The position numbers were made by a program, and so were the translations under genes. DNA of 64,000 nucleotides from Streptomyces sp. NBC_00094 (GTDB taxonomy: Bacteria > Actinomycetota > Actinomycetes > Streptomycetales > Streptomycetaceae), in the NCBI RefSeq assembly GCF_026343125.1, contig NZ_JAPEMB010000001.1, positions 1,488,001 through 1,552,000 of the forward strand. The letters run 5' to 3'. Position 1 is the stretch's first letter. Each line of letters begins with the position of its first letter. Shown here piece after piece: positions 8,308-17,955 of the stretch. A model generated the notes under the pieces. The model was not told the origin of the DNA. It did not search any database and saw only the letters and a list, made by a program, of their open reading frames with translations.

Positions 8308-8319
8308 CCAATCCATTGG
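8308..8319. promoter_or_regulatory. CCAATCCATTGG palindrome upstream of the permease
   Basis: Perfect CCAAT/ATTGG arms, 26 nt before the permease start. Resembles the site at 7460-7470. Candidate binding site for the FadR-type regulator. Confidence 0.4.
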
Positions 8320-8345
8320 GCCCGTTGCGGGGAGCTGACGCTGCC

Positions 8346-9779
<1,434 letters not shown>

Positions 9780-9784
9780 TTCGT

Positions 9785-9816
9785 CGAGTCGCCGCGCCAC
9801 CGAGTCGCCGCGCCAC
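9785..9816. repeat. 16-bp tandem duplication right after the permease stop codon
   Basis: CGAGTCGCCGCGCCAC twice (9785-9800 and 9801-9816), 5 nt after the TGA at 9777-9779. Confidence 0.85.
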
Positions 9817-9860
9817 AGCGTCACAGTGCCACTGACGCTCCGTACCTCTGGAGGAAGCAC

Positions 9861-10616
9861 GTGTCCAAGCCGCTCATCGGCGTGACCACCTATCTGGACC
9901 AGGCCCGTTGGGGGGTGTGGGACATGCAGGCCGCGCTGCTCCCCGCGCCGTACCCGCGGCTCGTCCGGGAGAGCGGGGGGCTCGCCGTGATGCTGCCGCC
10001 GGACGAGCCGGCCGCCGCCGCGCAGGTCGTGGCCCGGCTCGACGGCCTCGTCGTCGCGGGCGGCGCGGACGTCGAGCCCGTACGGTACGGAGCCGAGCCC
10101 GACCCCCGTACGGGCCCGCCGGCTCGCGCCCGGGACTCCTGGGAACTGGCCCTGATCGACGCGGCCCTGACCTCCGGCACCCCGCTGCTCGGCATCTGCC
10201 GGGGCATGCAGCTGCTGAACGTGGCCCTCGGCGGGACGCTGATCCAGCACCTGGACGGGCATGTGGAGGCGGTCGGGGTGATCGGCCGGCATGCGGTCAA
10301 GCCGGTGCCGGGCAGCCTGTACGCCTCCCTGGTGCCCGAGTCGGCCGAGGTCCCGACCTACCACCACCAGGCCGTGGACCGGCTGGGCGCGGGTCTCACG
10401 GCCACGGCCCACACGGAGGACGGCACGGTGGAGGCGGTGGAACTGGCCGCCCCCGCCTGGGCCCTCGGCGTGCAGTGGCACCCGGAGATGGGCGAGGACA
10501 CGCGGGTGATGCGGGGACTCGTCGAGGCCGCGGCAGCGGCTTCGACTTCGGCTTCGGCTTCGACTTCGGCTTCGGCTTCGGCTTCGGCTTCGGCTTCGGC
10601 GGCCGCTCGGCGGTGA
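9861..10616 (+). CDS. Gamma-glutamyl-amide hydrolase, class I glutamine amidotransferase fold (PuuD type)
   Basis: 251 residues. 'GLVVAGGADVEPVRYG' (oxyanion region), 'LLGICRGMQLLNVALGG' with the nucleophilic Cys, and 'GVQWHPEMGED' with the catalytic His/Glu are intact. It cleaves the gamma-glutamyl bond of the oxidised intermediate to release glutamate, closing the pathway. GTG start at 9861 with GAGGAAG. The last ~25 residues are a low-complexity Ala/Ser/Thr tail made by a 6-bp repeat. It follows the permease by 81 bp. Confidence 0.9.
   Translation: MSKPLIGVTTYLDQARWGVWDMQAALLPAPYPRLVRESGGLAVMLPPDEPAAAAQVVARLDGLVVAGGADVEPVRYGAEPDPRTGPPARARDSWELALIDAALTSGTPLLGICRGMQLLNVALGGTLIQHLDGHVEAVGVIGRHAVKPVPGSLYASLVPESAEVPTYHHQAVDRLGAGLTATAHTEDGTVEAVELAAPAWALGVQWHPEMGEDTRVMRGLVEAAAAASTSASASTSASASASASASAAARR
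10539..10600. repeat. GCTTCG hexanucleotide array in the 3' end of the hydrolase gene
   Basis: About ten 6-bp units (GCTTCG, some GACTTCG variants) keep the frame and encode SASASTSASAS just before the stop codon. A likely slippage-prone tract. Confidence 0.9.
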
Positions 10617-10793
10617 GGAGCCGGTCCTCGCGTCACCGCCCGGATGCCGTGGACCGGGTCCAGGCCGACGGCCGGTGGGAGCTACTCGTGGACGCTCCAC
10701 GCGCGCGTGATGCCCGCGGCGCGGGCCCGCCGGCCCCGGTTCCGCCGAGGGACCTTGGCGTGTCCCCGCCGATCCGGAGGGTCGTACGGCCGT

Positions 10794-12260
10794 TCACGCG
10801 GGTGTCCGGGCGGCGCGCACGGTGGCGTCGTTCCTCATGAGCAGGGCGTAGAGGGCCGCGGAGACCGTCATGCCGACGGGCAGGGAGAGGTCCACGCCGC
10901 CGAGGGCCGTGGCGATCGGGCCGGTGTAGAGGGTGTTGACGCAGAGCGCGGCCGAGGCGACGCCCGCCGCGAGGGAGAGGGCACCCGCGAGGTTGACGCC
11001 GCCGGTGTACCAGAAGGGGCTTCCGGGGGTCTCGTCCGTGAGCGCGAGGCCGTCGTAGCGGCATCGGCGCAGCACGACGTCGGTGGCGTAGACGGCCATC
11101 AGGGGGCCGATCAGGACGACGATCGCCTGGAGGGCGTTGCTGACGGTGTCGAGGAACCGGGAGACGAGCAGGCCGTAGAGGGTCAGGGCGACGGCGACGG
11201 CGCCGTCGAAGAGGACGCTGACGGTCCGGCGGATGCGCAGGCCGACGGCCTGGAGGGCGAGGCCCGCGCTGTAGGCGGTCAGGGCGTTGATGGAGATCGT
11301 GCCGAGGACCAGGGCGAGCAGGAAGACGGGGGTGAACCAGCCGGGCAGGATCGTCTGGAGGGCGTTCTGCGGGTCGGTCATGTCGACGGCGGTCGCGGCG
11401 AACGCGCCGAGCGAGCAGACGACGACGCTGGGAAGGAAGGCGCCGAGGGCGGTCCAGCCGACGATCGCCTTCTTCGAGGCCGTACGCGGCAGGTAGCGGG
11501 AGAAGTCCGCGCTCGTCGTGTACGAGAGCGGCCCCGAGGCGACCATCGTCGTGCCCGCGACGAGGAGGGCCCAGAGCTCGGTGCCACCGAGCGGCTCGGC
11601 GGGGGTGTACGAGAAGTCGGCGTGCCGCAGGACGGCGAACGCGACGATCGTGAAGGCCCCGACGAGCGCGAGGGTGATCGGCAGGTACAGCTTGATGATC
11701 AGGGCGTGCCCGTAGACGCTGATGGCCAGGGTGAGCGCGGCGATGACCACGATGACGGCCACTTTGACGGGGGTGTTCGCCGTGATGCCGGTCTTCTCGA
11801 CGAGCGCGAAGGCGGCGGTCGCCGCGGCGGCGAGGTTGAGGGCGAAGTAGCAGACGGAGACCAGCCAGCCGCCGATCGCGTTGTTCACGCGGTTGCCGAG
11901 GACGCCGTACACGGCCCGGGTGATCACCTCGCTGGGTGCGCCCGCGGCGGGGCCCGAGGTGGCGAGGAGGCCGGTGAGCAGCCAGAAGAGGTTGCCGACG
12001 ACGATCACGGCGACGGCCTGCCAGAGGCTCAGGCCCATCAGGACGAGGGCTCCGCCGATGACGAGGCTGAGGTAGTTGACGTTGGCCGCGGCCCATACGG
12101 AGAAGAGCTCGCGGGGGTGTCCGTGGCGTTCTGCGTCGGGGATGTGGTCGATGCCGTGGGCCTCGATACGGCCGGGTCCGTCGGTGACCGACGGGGTGAT
12201 CGGAACGCCCCGGGAGCCGGGGGCCGAATCGGGGGTGGGATCGGGGATCGTGGAAGCCAT
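10794..12260 (-). CDS. NCS1-family nucleobase/hydantoin permease (cytosine permease-like)
   Basis: 488 residues with about 12 membrane helices after a 50-residue Pro-rich start. 'RELFSVWAAANVNYLSLVIGG' (helix 1), 'PSEVITRAVYGVLGNRVNNAIGG' and 'ASGPLSYTTSADFSRYLP' are typical NCS1 signatures. It moves a purine, pyrimidine or hydantoin with a cation. ATG at 12260. Divergent from the TetR gene, with a perfect palindrome between them. The amidohydrolase beyond may use the imported compound. The 177 bp between the hydrolase and this gene's stop show nothing clear. Confidence 0.87.
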   Translation of the reverse strand: MASTIPDPTPDSAPGSRGVPITPSVTDGPGRIEAHGIDHIPDAERHGHPRELFSVWAAANVNYLSLVIGGALVLMGLSLWQAVAVIVVGNLFWLLTGLLATSGPAAGAPSEVITRAVYGVLGNRVNNAIGGWLVSVCYFALNLAAAATAAFALVEKTGITANTPVKVAVIVVIAALTLAISVYGHALIIKLYLPITLALVGAFTIVAFAVLRHADFSYTPAEPLGGTELWALLVAGTTMVASGPLSYTTSADFSRYLPRTASKKAIVGWTALGAFLPSVVVCSLGAFAATAVDMTDPQNALQTILPGWFTPVFLLALVLGTISINALTAYSAGLALQAVGLRIRRTVSVLFDGAVAVALTLYGLLVSRFLDTVSNALQAIVVLIGPLMAVYATDVVLRRCRYDGLALTDETPGSPFWYTGGVNLAGALSLAAGVASAALCVNTLYTGPIATALGGVDLSLPVGMTVSAALYALLMRNDATVRAARTPA

Positions 12261-12287
12261 GCGGCCCTCCGGATGCGGGATGTGCCC

Positions 12288-12305
12288 ACCAGGTACCCAC
12301 CTGGT
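12288..12305. promoter_or_regulatory. Candidate TetR operator
   Basis: ACCAGGT and ACCTGGT arms with a 4-bp centre, in the 80-bp gap between the NCS1 permease and TetR genes. It overlaps a TTGCTT (12305-12310) that could be the -35 of the TetR promoter. Confidence 0.65.
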
Positions 12306-12340
12306 TGCTTATTGGTCGCACACTCAATAGCATCCTGGGT

Positions 12341-13063
12341 ATGTCGTCAAGCGTCCAGCGCAAGCGAGTTCGGAAGTCCCCGGAAGCCCGGCGGGCGGAG
12401 ATCGTGGAGACCGCGGCCCGCGTCGCCCTGACCGAGGGCCTGGAGTGCGTCACCCTGCGGCGGATCGCCGAGGAGCTCGCCGTACGGCCCGGTCTGATCA
12501 GCCACTACTTCCCCTCGGCGGAGGATCTGGTGGCCGAGGCCTTCAGCGTCGCCTCCACCGGCGAGCTCGACGCCCTGCTGCCGGCGGACCGGCCGCACGG
12601 CACCCCCACCCAGCACCTCGCGCGCTACTTCGCCCTCTCGGCGGGGGACGCCTACGACGACATCAGCCGCCTCTGGATCAACGCCCGGCACCTCAGCCGC
12701 TACCGGCCCGTCCTGCGTGACCGGGTCGCCGAGCAGGAACTCGCCTCCGACAACCGGCTCGAAGGACTCATCCGCGAGGGCGTGGAGCGCGGGGAGTTCC
12801 GTACGGACGATCCGCGGGCGGCGGCCATCCAGATCCTGGTGGTGCTCGACGGCCTGGGCGCCCACGCCAACACGGACCGGAGCAACCGGCCGGAGGCCGT
12901 GACCCGGATGGCCGTCACCACGGCGGAACGGGAGCTCGGCCTGGCCCACGGCACCCTGACCGAGGCGGCGCCGCTCGCCGAACCGGCGAGGCCTGTCGAG
13001 CCCGCTGAGCCCGTCCTACCCGACGCGCCCGACGCCCCCGACGCTCCGACCGCTCCCCACTGA
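12341..13063 (+). CDS. TetR-family transcriptional regulator
   Basis: 240 residues. The N-terminal HTH is 'ARRAEIVETAARVALTEGLECVTLRRIAEELAVRPGLISHYFPSAEDLVAEAF' (about 12-65). The helical C-terminal domain ends in a Pro/Ala-rich tail of repeated 'PDAPDAP'. It probably represses itself and the divergent permease through the palindrome at 12288-12305, and perhaps the downstream amidohydrolase (118-bp gap). Ligand unknown. Confidence 0.88.
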   Translation: MSSSVQRKRVRKSPEARRAEIVETAARVALTEGLECVTLRRIAEELAVRPGLISHYFPSAEDLVAEAFSVASTGELDALLPADRPHGTPTQHLARYFALSAGDAYDDISRLWINARHLSRYRPVLRDRVAEQELASDNRLEGLIREGVERGEFRTDDPRAAAIQILVVLDGLGAHANTDRSNRPEAVTRMAVTTAERELGLAHGTLTEAAPLAEPARPVEPAEPVLPDAPDAPDAPTAPH

Positions 13064-13181
13064 CGACCGCCTCCTCACCGGCACCCACCGACACCACCAG
13101 CACCACCGACACCCCACGGCCACCCGCGACCGCACCCCACCACCCATACGACCACCCCCGTCCCCTCCCTGGAGCCCACCC

Positions 13182-14810
13182 GTGCGCACCCGACTCGTCC
13201 TCCTCTCCGCCCGGCTGCTCGACCCCGGCACGGGGGCGTTCCTGCCGCAGACCGCGCTCGCCGTCTCCGACGACGGCCGGATCTCCGCCCTGGGTGACAA
13301 CGGCGAGATCCGCGCCCTCGCCGGCCCCGCCACCACCGTCGTCGACCTGAAGGGCGCCGTCGTCACCCCCGGTCTCGTCGACGGCCATGTCCACCCGGTC
13401 ACCGGCGCCGAGCTGACCGGCGGCCTCGACCTGTCCGGCTGCGCCGGCCTCGACGACGTACGGGAGGCGCTCGCCCGTGCGGTGCGGTCGCTCGCCCGCG
13501 GGGAGTGGCTGTTCGGCTGGGGCCTCGACCCGAACGTCTTCGGCGACCGCCCCGTCGGGACCGCCCCCTTCGACGCCGTACTGGAGGGCGTGCCGGCCTT
13601 CCTGCTGCTCTTCGACGCCCATTCGGCGCTGGCCAGCCGCCGGGCGCTCGCCCTCGCCGGGGTCGACGGGCCGCGTACCTTCGCCCAGGCATCCGCCGAG
13701 GTCGTCTGCGACGCGGAGGGCCGCCCGACCGGCCTCCTCCAGGAGGACGCGGCCTGCGCGCTCGTCGAGCGGGTCGCCCCGCAGCCGACGCACGAGGAGC
13801 GCCGGGAGGGGCTCGCGGCCGCCCTGCGGTCCATGGCGGCGGCCGGTCTCACCGGCGGCCACGTCATGGACGCCAACGGCGAGAGCCTCTCGCTGTACGG
13901 GGAGCTCGACGCCGCCGGCGAGCTGCCGCTGCGGCTCCGCGTCGCGCCCTGGTGCCAGCCCGGCATCGACGCGGACGGGGTCCGGGCCCTGATCGAGCAG
14001 CAGGCCACCGGCGGGGAGCTGTGGCGGGTCGCGGGCGTGAAGCTCTTCATGGACGGGACCATCGACAACGGCACCGCGTGGCTGGAGCGGCCCGACCACC
14101 ACGGCCAGTCCACGCACGCGTTCTGGCCGGACCCCGCCGCGTACACCCGTATCGTCGGCGAACTGCACCGGGCGGGTGTGGCCACCGCGACGCACGCGAT
14201 CGGAGACGCGGCCGTACGGCACGTCCTCGACTCCGTCGAGCAGGCGCAGGCCGCCGACGCGGTCCGGGTACGGCACCGGGTGGAGCACATCGAGACGGTG
14301 CCGGACGACACCCTGCGCCGCTTCGCGAAGCTCGGCGTCGTCGCGTCCATGCAGCCCACCCACTGCTGCGACTTCACCCGCGCCGACCACACCGACAACT
14401 GGTCGCGCCGCCTCGGCGAGGAGCGCGCCTCGCGGGCGTGGCGCTGCCGCGACCTGGCGGACTCGGGGGCGACCGTGGTCCTCGGCTCCGACTGGCCCAT
14501 CGCGCCGTTCCCGCCGCTCGGCGTGATGGCCGGGGCCCGGCACCGCCGCCCCAGCCGCGACCTCGGCCAGGCGCCGCACGGCCCCGAGCAGGCGCTGACG
14601 GCGTGGGAGGCGCTGCGGGGCATGACGACGGGACCGGCGTACGCGGCGGGCGAGGAGCAGGTGTCGGGCCGGCTCGTCGTCGGTCACCGCGCGGACCTCG
14701 CGGTCTTCGCGGAGGATCCGGTCGCCACGGCGGCGACCGAGCTTCCGGACCTGCCGGTCCTGCTCACGGTCCTGGACGGCCGGATCACCCACCGGGCGGC
14801 GGGCGTCTGA
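13182..14810 (+). CDS. Amidohydrolase family 3 (YtcJ-like) metal-dependent hydrolase
   Basis: 542 residues. Metal-binding 'VTPGLVDGHVHPV' (HxH near residue 70), 'GVKLFMDGTIDNGTAWL', 'TATHAIGDAAV', 'HRVEHIETV' and 'GSDWPIAPFPPL' (metal Asp) are all present, and the C-terminal beta-sandwich piece 'GHRADLAVFAEDP' is typical. GTG start at 13182. Family members hydrolyse C-N bonds in amides, ureas or N-formyl compounds; the substrate here is unknown, but the NCS1 permease suggests a cyclic nitrogen compound. Confidence 0.85.
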   Translation: MRTRLVLLSARLLDPGTGAFLPQTALAVSDDGRISALGDNGEIRALAGPATTVVDLKGAVVTPGLVDGHVHPVTGAELTGGLDLSGCAGLDDVREALARAVRSLARGEWLFGWGLDPNVFGDRPVGTAPFDAVLEGVPAFLLLFDAHSALASRRALALAGVDGPRTFAQASAEVVCDAEGRPTGLLQEDAACALVERVAPQPTHEERREGLAAALRSMAAAGLTGGHVMDANGESLSLYGELDAAGELPLRLRVAPWCQPGIDADGVRALIEQQATGGELWRVAGVKLFMDGTIDNGTAWLERPDHHGQSTHAFWPDPAAYTRIVGELHRAGVATATHAIGDAAVRHVLDSVEQAQAADAVRVRHRVEHIETVPDDTLRRFAKLGVVASMQPTHCCDFTRADHTDNWSRRLGEERASRAWRCRDLADSGATVVLGSDWPIAPFPPLGVMAGARHRRPSRDLGQAPHGPEQALTAWEALRGMTTGPAYAAGEEQVSGRLVVGHRADLAVFAEDPVATAATELPDLPVLLTVLDGRITHRAAGV

Positions 14811-14866
14811 CGCTCCCGGGGATCCGTCAGCCCGTTCGTCAGCCCGCGGGCCCGTCGCCCGTCCCC

Positions 14867-14994
14867 CAGCCCGTCGGCCGCTGGGCCCGCACCCCAGCCC
14901 GTCGGCCGCTGGGCCCGCACCTCAGCCCGTCGGCCGCTGGGCCCGCACCTCAGCCCGTCGGCCCCTCGGTCCGCACCTCAGCCCGTCGGCCGCG
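14867..14994. repeat. 28-bp tandem repeat, about 4.5 copies, containing the LysR-gene stop codon
   Basis: Units start at 14867, 14895, 14923, 14951 and 14979 (CAGCCCGTCGGCCGCTGGGC plus 8 bases). The first three are nearly identical. The last unit overlaps the end of the LysR coding region, whose TGA (14978-14980) lies at the unit junction. It fills most of the gap between two convergent genes. Confidence 0.9.
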
Positions 14995-16021
14995 CCTGTG
15001 TCAGGGAAAGAAGGTCGCGGGCCGGGCCCGTGGGGCGGTGTCCCGCGGGCCAGACCGCGCGCAGGTCGCGGCGGAGCAGGACGCCCGCGACCGGGATGGC
15101 GACCAGGCGGCGGGAGCCCAGCTCCTCCATGATGGCGAGTTCGCTGAGGACGGCCGGGCCCGCCCCGCTGACGGCGGCGGCCTTCACGGCCGTCGTGGAG
15201 GCGAGTTCGAGGAGCGGCTCGGCGAGACCGCCGTGGCCGGCGAGCGCGGCGTCCAGGACCTGCCGGGTGCCGGAGCCGCGCTCCCGCAGGACCAGCGGTG
15301 TCGCGGCCAGCTCCGCCGGGTCGAGGGCGCCGCGGCGGCGTGCCCAGGGATGCGACGGCGCGGCGACGACCGCGAGCCGGTCGTGGGCGACGACGACGCC
15401 GTCGAGACCGTCCGGCACGGCGAGCCCCTCCACGAAGCCGACGTCGGCCTCGCCGCTGAAGAGCCGTTGCGCGACCGCCGCGGAGTTCCCGGCCTGGAGC
15501 GACACCGCCGTGTCCGGGCGCTGGGCGCGGAGCGCGATCAGCCAGCCCGGCAGCAGGTACTCGGCGATCGTCATGGACGCGGCGACCCGCAGACGCGAGT
15601 CACGCCGCCCGCGCAGGGCCTGCGCCCCCGCGTCGAAGGCCTCCGCCGCCTCGACGATCCGGCGTGCCCAGTCGGTGACGAGCGCCCCCGCGTCGGTGAG
15701 CCGTGAGCCGCGCGGTGAGCGGTCGACGAGCGCCACCCCGAGCTGCCGCTCCATCGAACGGATCCGGCTGCTCGCGGCGGGCTGGGTGATCCCGACCTCG
15801 CGTGCGGCCGCGCCGAGGCTGCCGTGCCGGGCGACGGCGAGGAGCAGTTCGAGCGCGCCGAGGTCCGGGACCCGGTGGGAGAGGTGCGGCTTCGGTTCGC
15901 CGCCCTGAGAGCCGGCCGACCCCTGGGAACCAGCCGATCCCTGGGAACCAGCCGACCCCTGGGAGCCGGCTGATCCCTGCGGCCCCGCTTCCCCCTGCTG
16001 CCCAGCCATCCCACTGCTCAT
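14978..16021 (-). CDS. LysR-family regulator with collagen-like N-terminal extension
   Basis: 347 residues. Residues 1-45 contain GSAGSQ repeats; the winged HTH follows ('LGALELLLAVARHGSLGAAAREVGITQPAASSRIRSMERQLGVALVDRSPRGSRLTDAG', about 54-112), then the periplasmic-binding-like effector domain. It is divergent from the TDT transporter gene, which it probably controls through the palindrome between them. Start may be ATG 16021 or ATG 16009; neither has a clear ribosome site. The last coding triplets lie in the 28-bp repeat. Effector unknown, perhaps an organic or inorganic anion. Confidence 0.85.
   Translation of the reverse strand: MSSGMAGQQGEAGPQGSAGSQGSAGSQGSAGSQGSAGSQGGEPKPHLSHRVPDLGALELLLAVARHGSLGAAAREVGITQPAASSRIRSMERQLGVALVDRSPRGSRLTDAGALVTDWARRIVEAAEAFDAGAQALRGRRDSRLRVAASMTIAEYLLPGWLIALRAQRPDTAVSLQAGNSAAVAQRLFSGEADVGFVEGLAVPDGLDGVVVAHDRLAVVAAPSHPWARRRGALDPAELAATPLVLRERGSGTRQVLDAALAGHGGLAEPLLELASTTAVKAAAVSGAGPAVLSELAIMEELGSRRLVAIPVAGVLLRRDLRAVWPAGHRPTGPARDLLSLTQARPTG
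15903..15974. repeat. 18-bp tandem repeat, 4 copies, in the 5' part of the LysR gene
   Basis: Units CCCTGGGAACCAGCCGAC at 15903, 15921, 15939 and 15957 (with changes) encode GSAGSQ on the minus strand, ahead of the DNA-binding domain. Confidence 0.9.
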
Positions 16022-16031
16022 AAAGCCAGCT

Positions 16032-16043
16032 TATGACGTCATA
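16032..16043. promoter_or_regulatory. TATGACGTCATA palindrome in the LysR/TDT divergent promoter
   Basis: A perfect 12-bp palindrome 10 nt upstream of the LysR start. Candidate LysR autoregulatory site. Confidence 0.5.
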
Positions 16044-16091
16044 GCCACAAGATCCCTGGTGGGGGCGGAGAGGGAGAGCGACGGTGGAGCC

Positions 16092-17273
16092 ATGGCAAGC
16101 CTCGCAACACCCCGCTCGGCCCCCCGTCCGGTCCCCCGCGCCACCACCCCCGGCGCGCGCCCGGCCTCCCCGGCCCGTTCCGTCCGTCACCTCGGACCCA
16201 ACTGGTACGCCTCCGTCATGGGGACGGCCATCGTCGCCAACGCGGGCGCGGCCCTCCCGGTGGACGTCCCCGGTCTCCGTACGCTCTGCGCGGCCGTCTG
16301 GGCGCTGTCGCTCGCGATGCTGCTGGTCCTCGTCTCCGCCCGCGCGCTGCACTGGGCGCACCACCGTGACCAGGCCCGCGCCCATCTCCTGGACCCCGCG
16401 ATGGCCCCGTTCTACGGCTGTCTCTCGATGGCGCTGCTCGCGGTGGGCGGCGGCGCGATGATCGTGGGACAGGACTGGATCGGGCTCCCCGCGGCCGTGG
16501 CGCTCGACACGGTCCTCTTCACGGCCGGCACGCTGATAGGCCTGGCGGCCGCGGTCGCCGTCCCGTACCTCATGGTGGTGCACCACCGGATCGAGAGCGC
16601 GTCCCCGGTCTGGCTGCTGCCGGTCGTCGCCCCCATGGTCTCCGCCGCGCTCGGCCCCCTGCTCGTGCCTCACCTGCCCGCCGGGCAGGCCCAGGAGACG
16701 CTGCTGATCGCCTGCTACGCGATGTTCGGCATCAGCCTGCTCGCCACCCTGGTGATGCTGCCGCTGGTCTTCGGCCGGCTCGTCACCGGCGGTCCGCTGC
16801 CCCTCGCGCTGACCCCCACGCTCTTCCTGGTCCTCGGCCCCCTGGGCCAGTCGACGACCGCCGCGAACAAGTTCGCCGACGTGGCGCCGGGCGTGCTGCC
16901 CGCCCCGTACGCGCACGGCTTCGCCGCCTTCGCCGTGCTCTACGGGGTGCCCGTGATGGGCTTCGCTCTCCTGTGGCTGGCGCTCGCCGGCGCGATGGTG
17001 CTGCGGGCACGGCGGCGGGGCATGGGCTTCGCGATGACCTTCTGGGCGTTCACGTTCCCGGTCGGGACCTGTGTGACCGGTGCGGAGGGGCTCGCCCAGC
17101 ACACCGGTCTGGCCGCCTTCCGCTGGCTGGCCGTCATGTTGTACGTGTTCCTCGTGGCGGCCTGGCTGGTGGCCGGGTTCCACACCGTGCGCGGGCTGCT
17201 CAGCGGCGCGCTGCTCGCAGGGCCCGGGACAGCGCCTTCGGGGCCTCGGCCAGTGACGGCCCGTACCAGGTGA
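16092..17273 (+). CDS. TDT/SLAC1-family transporter (TehA/Mae1-like)
   Basis: 393 residues with about 10 membrane helices. 'HLGPNWYASVMGTAIVANAGAALPV' is the usual start of the fold, and 'GFAMTFWAFTFPVGTCVTGAEGLA' is the conserved helix 9 region. The family moves C4-dicarboxylates, sulfite, tellurite or chloride. The ATG at 16092 with GGTGGAG is preferred to a GTG at 16059. The last 25 codons run 74 bp into the 3' end of the opposite-strand metal-receptor gene, extending the protein past the usual end. Confidence 0.85.
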   Translation: MASLATPRSAPRPVPRATTPGARPASPARSVRHLGPNWYASVMGTAIVANAGAALPVDVPGLRTLCAAVWALSLAMLLVLVSARALHWAHHRDQARAHLLDPAMAPFYGCLSMALLAVGGGAMIVGQDWIGLPAAVALDTVLFTAGTLIGLAAAVAVPYLMVVHHRIESASPVWLLPVVAPMVSAALGPLLVPHLPAGQAQETLLIACYAMFGISLLATLVMLPLVFGRLVTGGPLPLALTPTLFLVLGPLGQSTTAANKFADVAPGVLPAPYAHGFAAFAVLYGVPVMGFALLWLALAGAMVLRARRRGMGFAMTFWAFTFPVGTCVTGAEGLAQHTGLAAFRWLAVMLYVFLVAAWLVAGFHTVRGLLSGALLAGPGTAPSGPRPVTARTR

Positions 17274-17955
17274 GCAGGCGCCCGTCGACGAGCGCCGCGG
17301 CGGTCCCGGGGAAGGCCTCGGGGCCGTCGTCCGGCGTGAAGCGGTAGGGCTCGTCGGGCAGGACGACGAGGTCGGGTGCGGTGGCGCGGAGTTCGTCGAG
17401 CGGGATACGGGGGTAGCGCTCGGGATGACCTTCGTACAGATTGCGGACGCCGAGGCGGGCGAGCAGGTCACCGGCGAAGGTGTCCCTGCCGAGGACCATC
17501 CACGGACGGCGCCAGATCGGCACGAGGGCGGCGAGCGGTCGGCCGTCCGGCCTGGGCTCCAGCGGTGTCACGCCCGCCCAGGCGGCCTCGGCCTCCTCGA
17601 GCCAGCGCGGCCGTCGGGGCGCGCCGCAGGCGGCGAGGACCCGCTCCAGCTCGCGCAGGCCCTGGTCGAGGGTGCGGATCTCGGTGACGAGGACGTCGAG
17701 CCCGGCGGCCCGCAGGGCGGCGAGGTCGGGGGCGCGGTTCTCCTCCTCGTTGGCGAGGACGAGGTCGGGCCGGAGCGCGGTGATCGCGGCGACGTCGGGG
17801 TTCTTGGTGCCGCCGACGCGGGCGACGTCGAGGTCGGCGGGGTGGCTGCACCACTCCGTCGCGCCGACGAGGACGCCGGGTGCGGAGACGGCGACCGCCT
17901 CCGTCAGGGACGGGACGAGGGAGACGACCCGCATCTCACGGGAGGCGGCCCTCAC
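17200..17955 (-). CDS. Helical-backbone metal receptor (BtuF/cobalamin-binding-like) without signal peptide
   Basis: 251 residues. 'RVVSLVPSLTEAVAVSAPGVLVGATEWCSHP', 'VGGTKNPDVAAITALRPDLVLANEEENR' and 'PDLVVLPDEPYRFT' define the two-lobed metal-receptor fold used by BtuF and siderophore-binding proteins. There is no signal peptide or lipobox, so it should stay in the cytoplasm, which is unusual for this fold. GTG at 17955 overlaps the stop of the XRE-cupin gene (GTGA), indicating translational coupling; ATG at 17934 is the alternative. No permease or ATPase is adjacent. Confidence 0.8.
   Translation of the reverse strand: MRAASREMRVVSLVPSLTEAVAVSAPGVLVGATEWCSHPADLDVARVGGTKNPDVAAITALRPDLVLANEEENRAPDLAALRAAGLDVLVTEIRTLDQGLRELERVLAACGAPRRPRWLEEAEAAWAGVTPLEPRPDGRPLAALVPIWRRPWMVLGRDTFAGDLLARLGVRNLYEGHPERYPRIPLDELRATAPDLVVLPDEPYRFTPDDGPEAFPGTAAALVDGRLLTWYGPSLAEAPKALSRALRAARR

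Noticed and set aside
14867..14994. CRISPR-like array of 28-bp repeats
   Set aside because: Units are directly joined with no spacers, so this is a tandem repeat, not a CRISPR.
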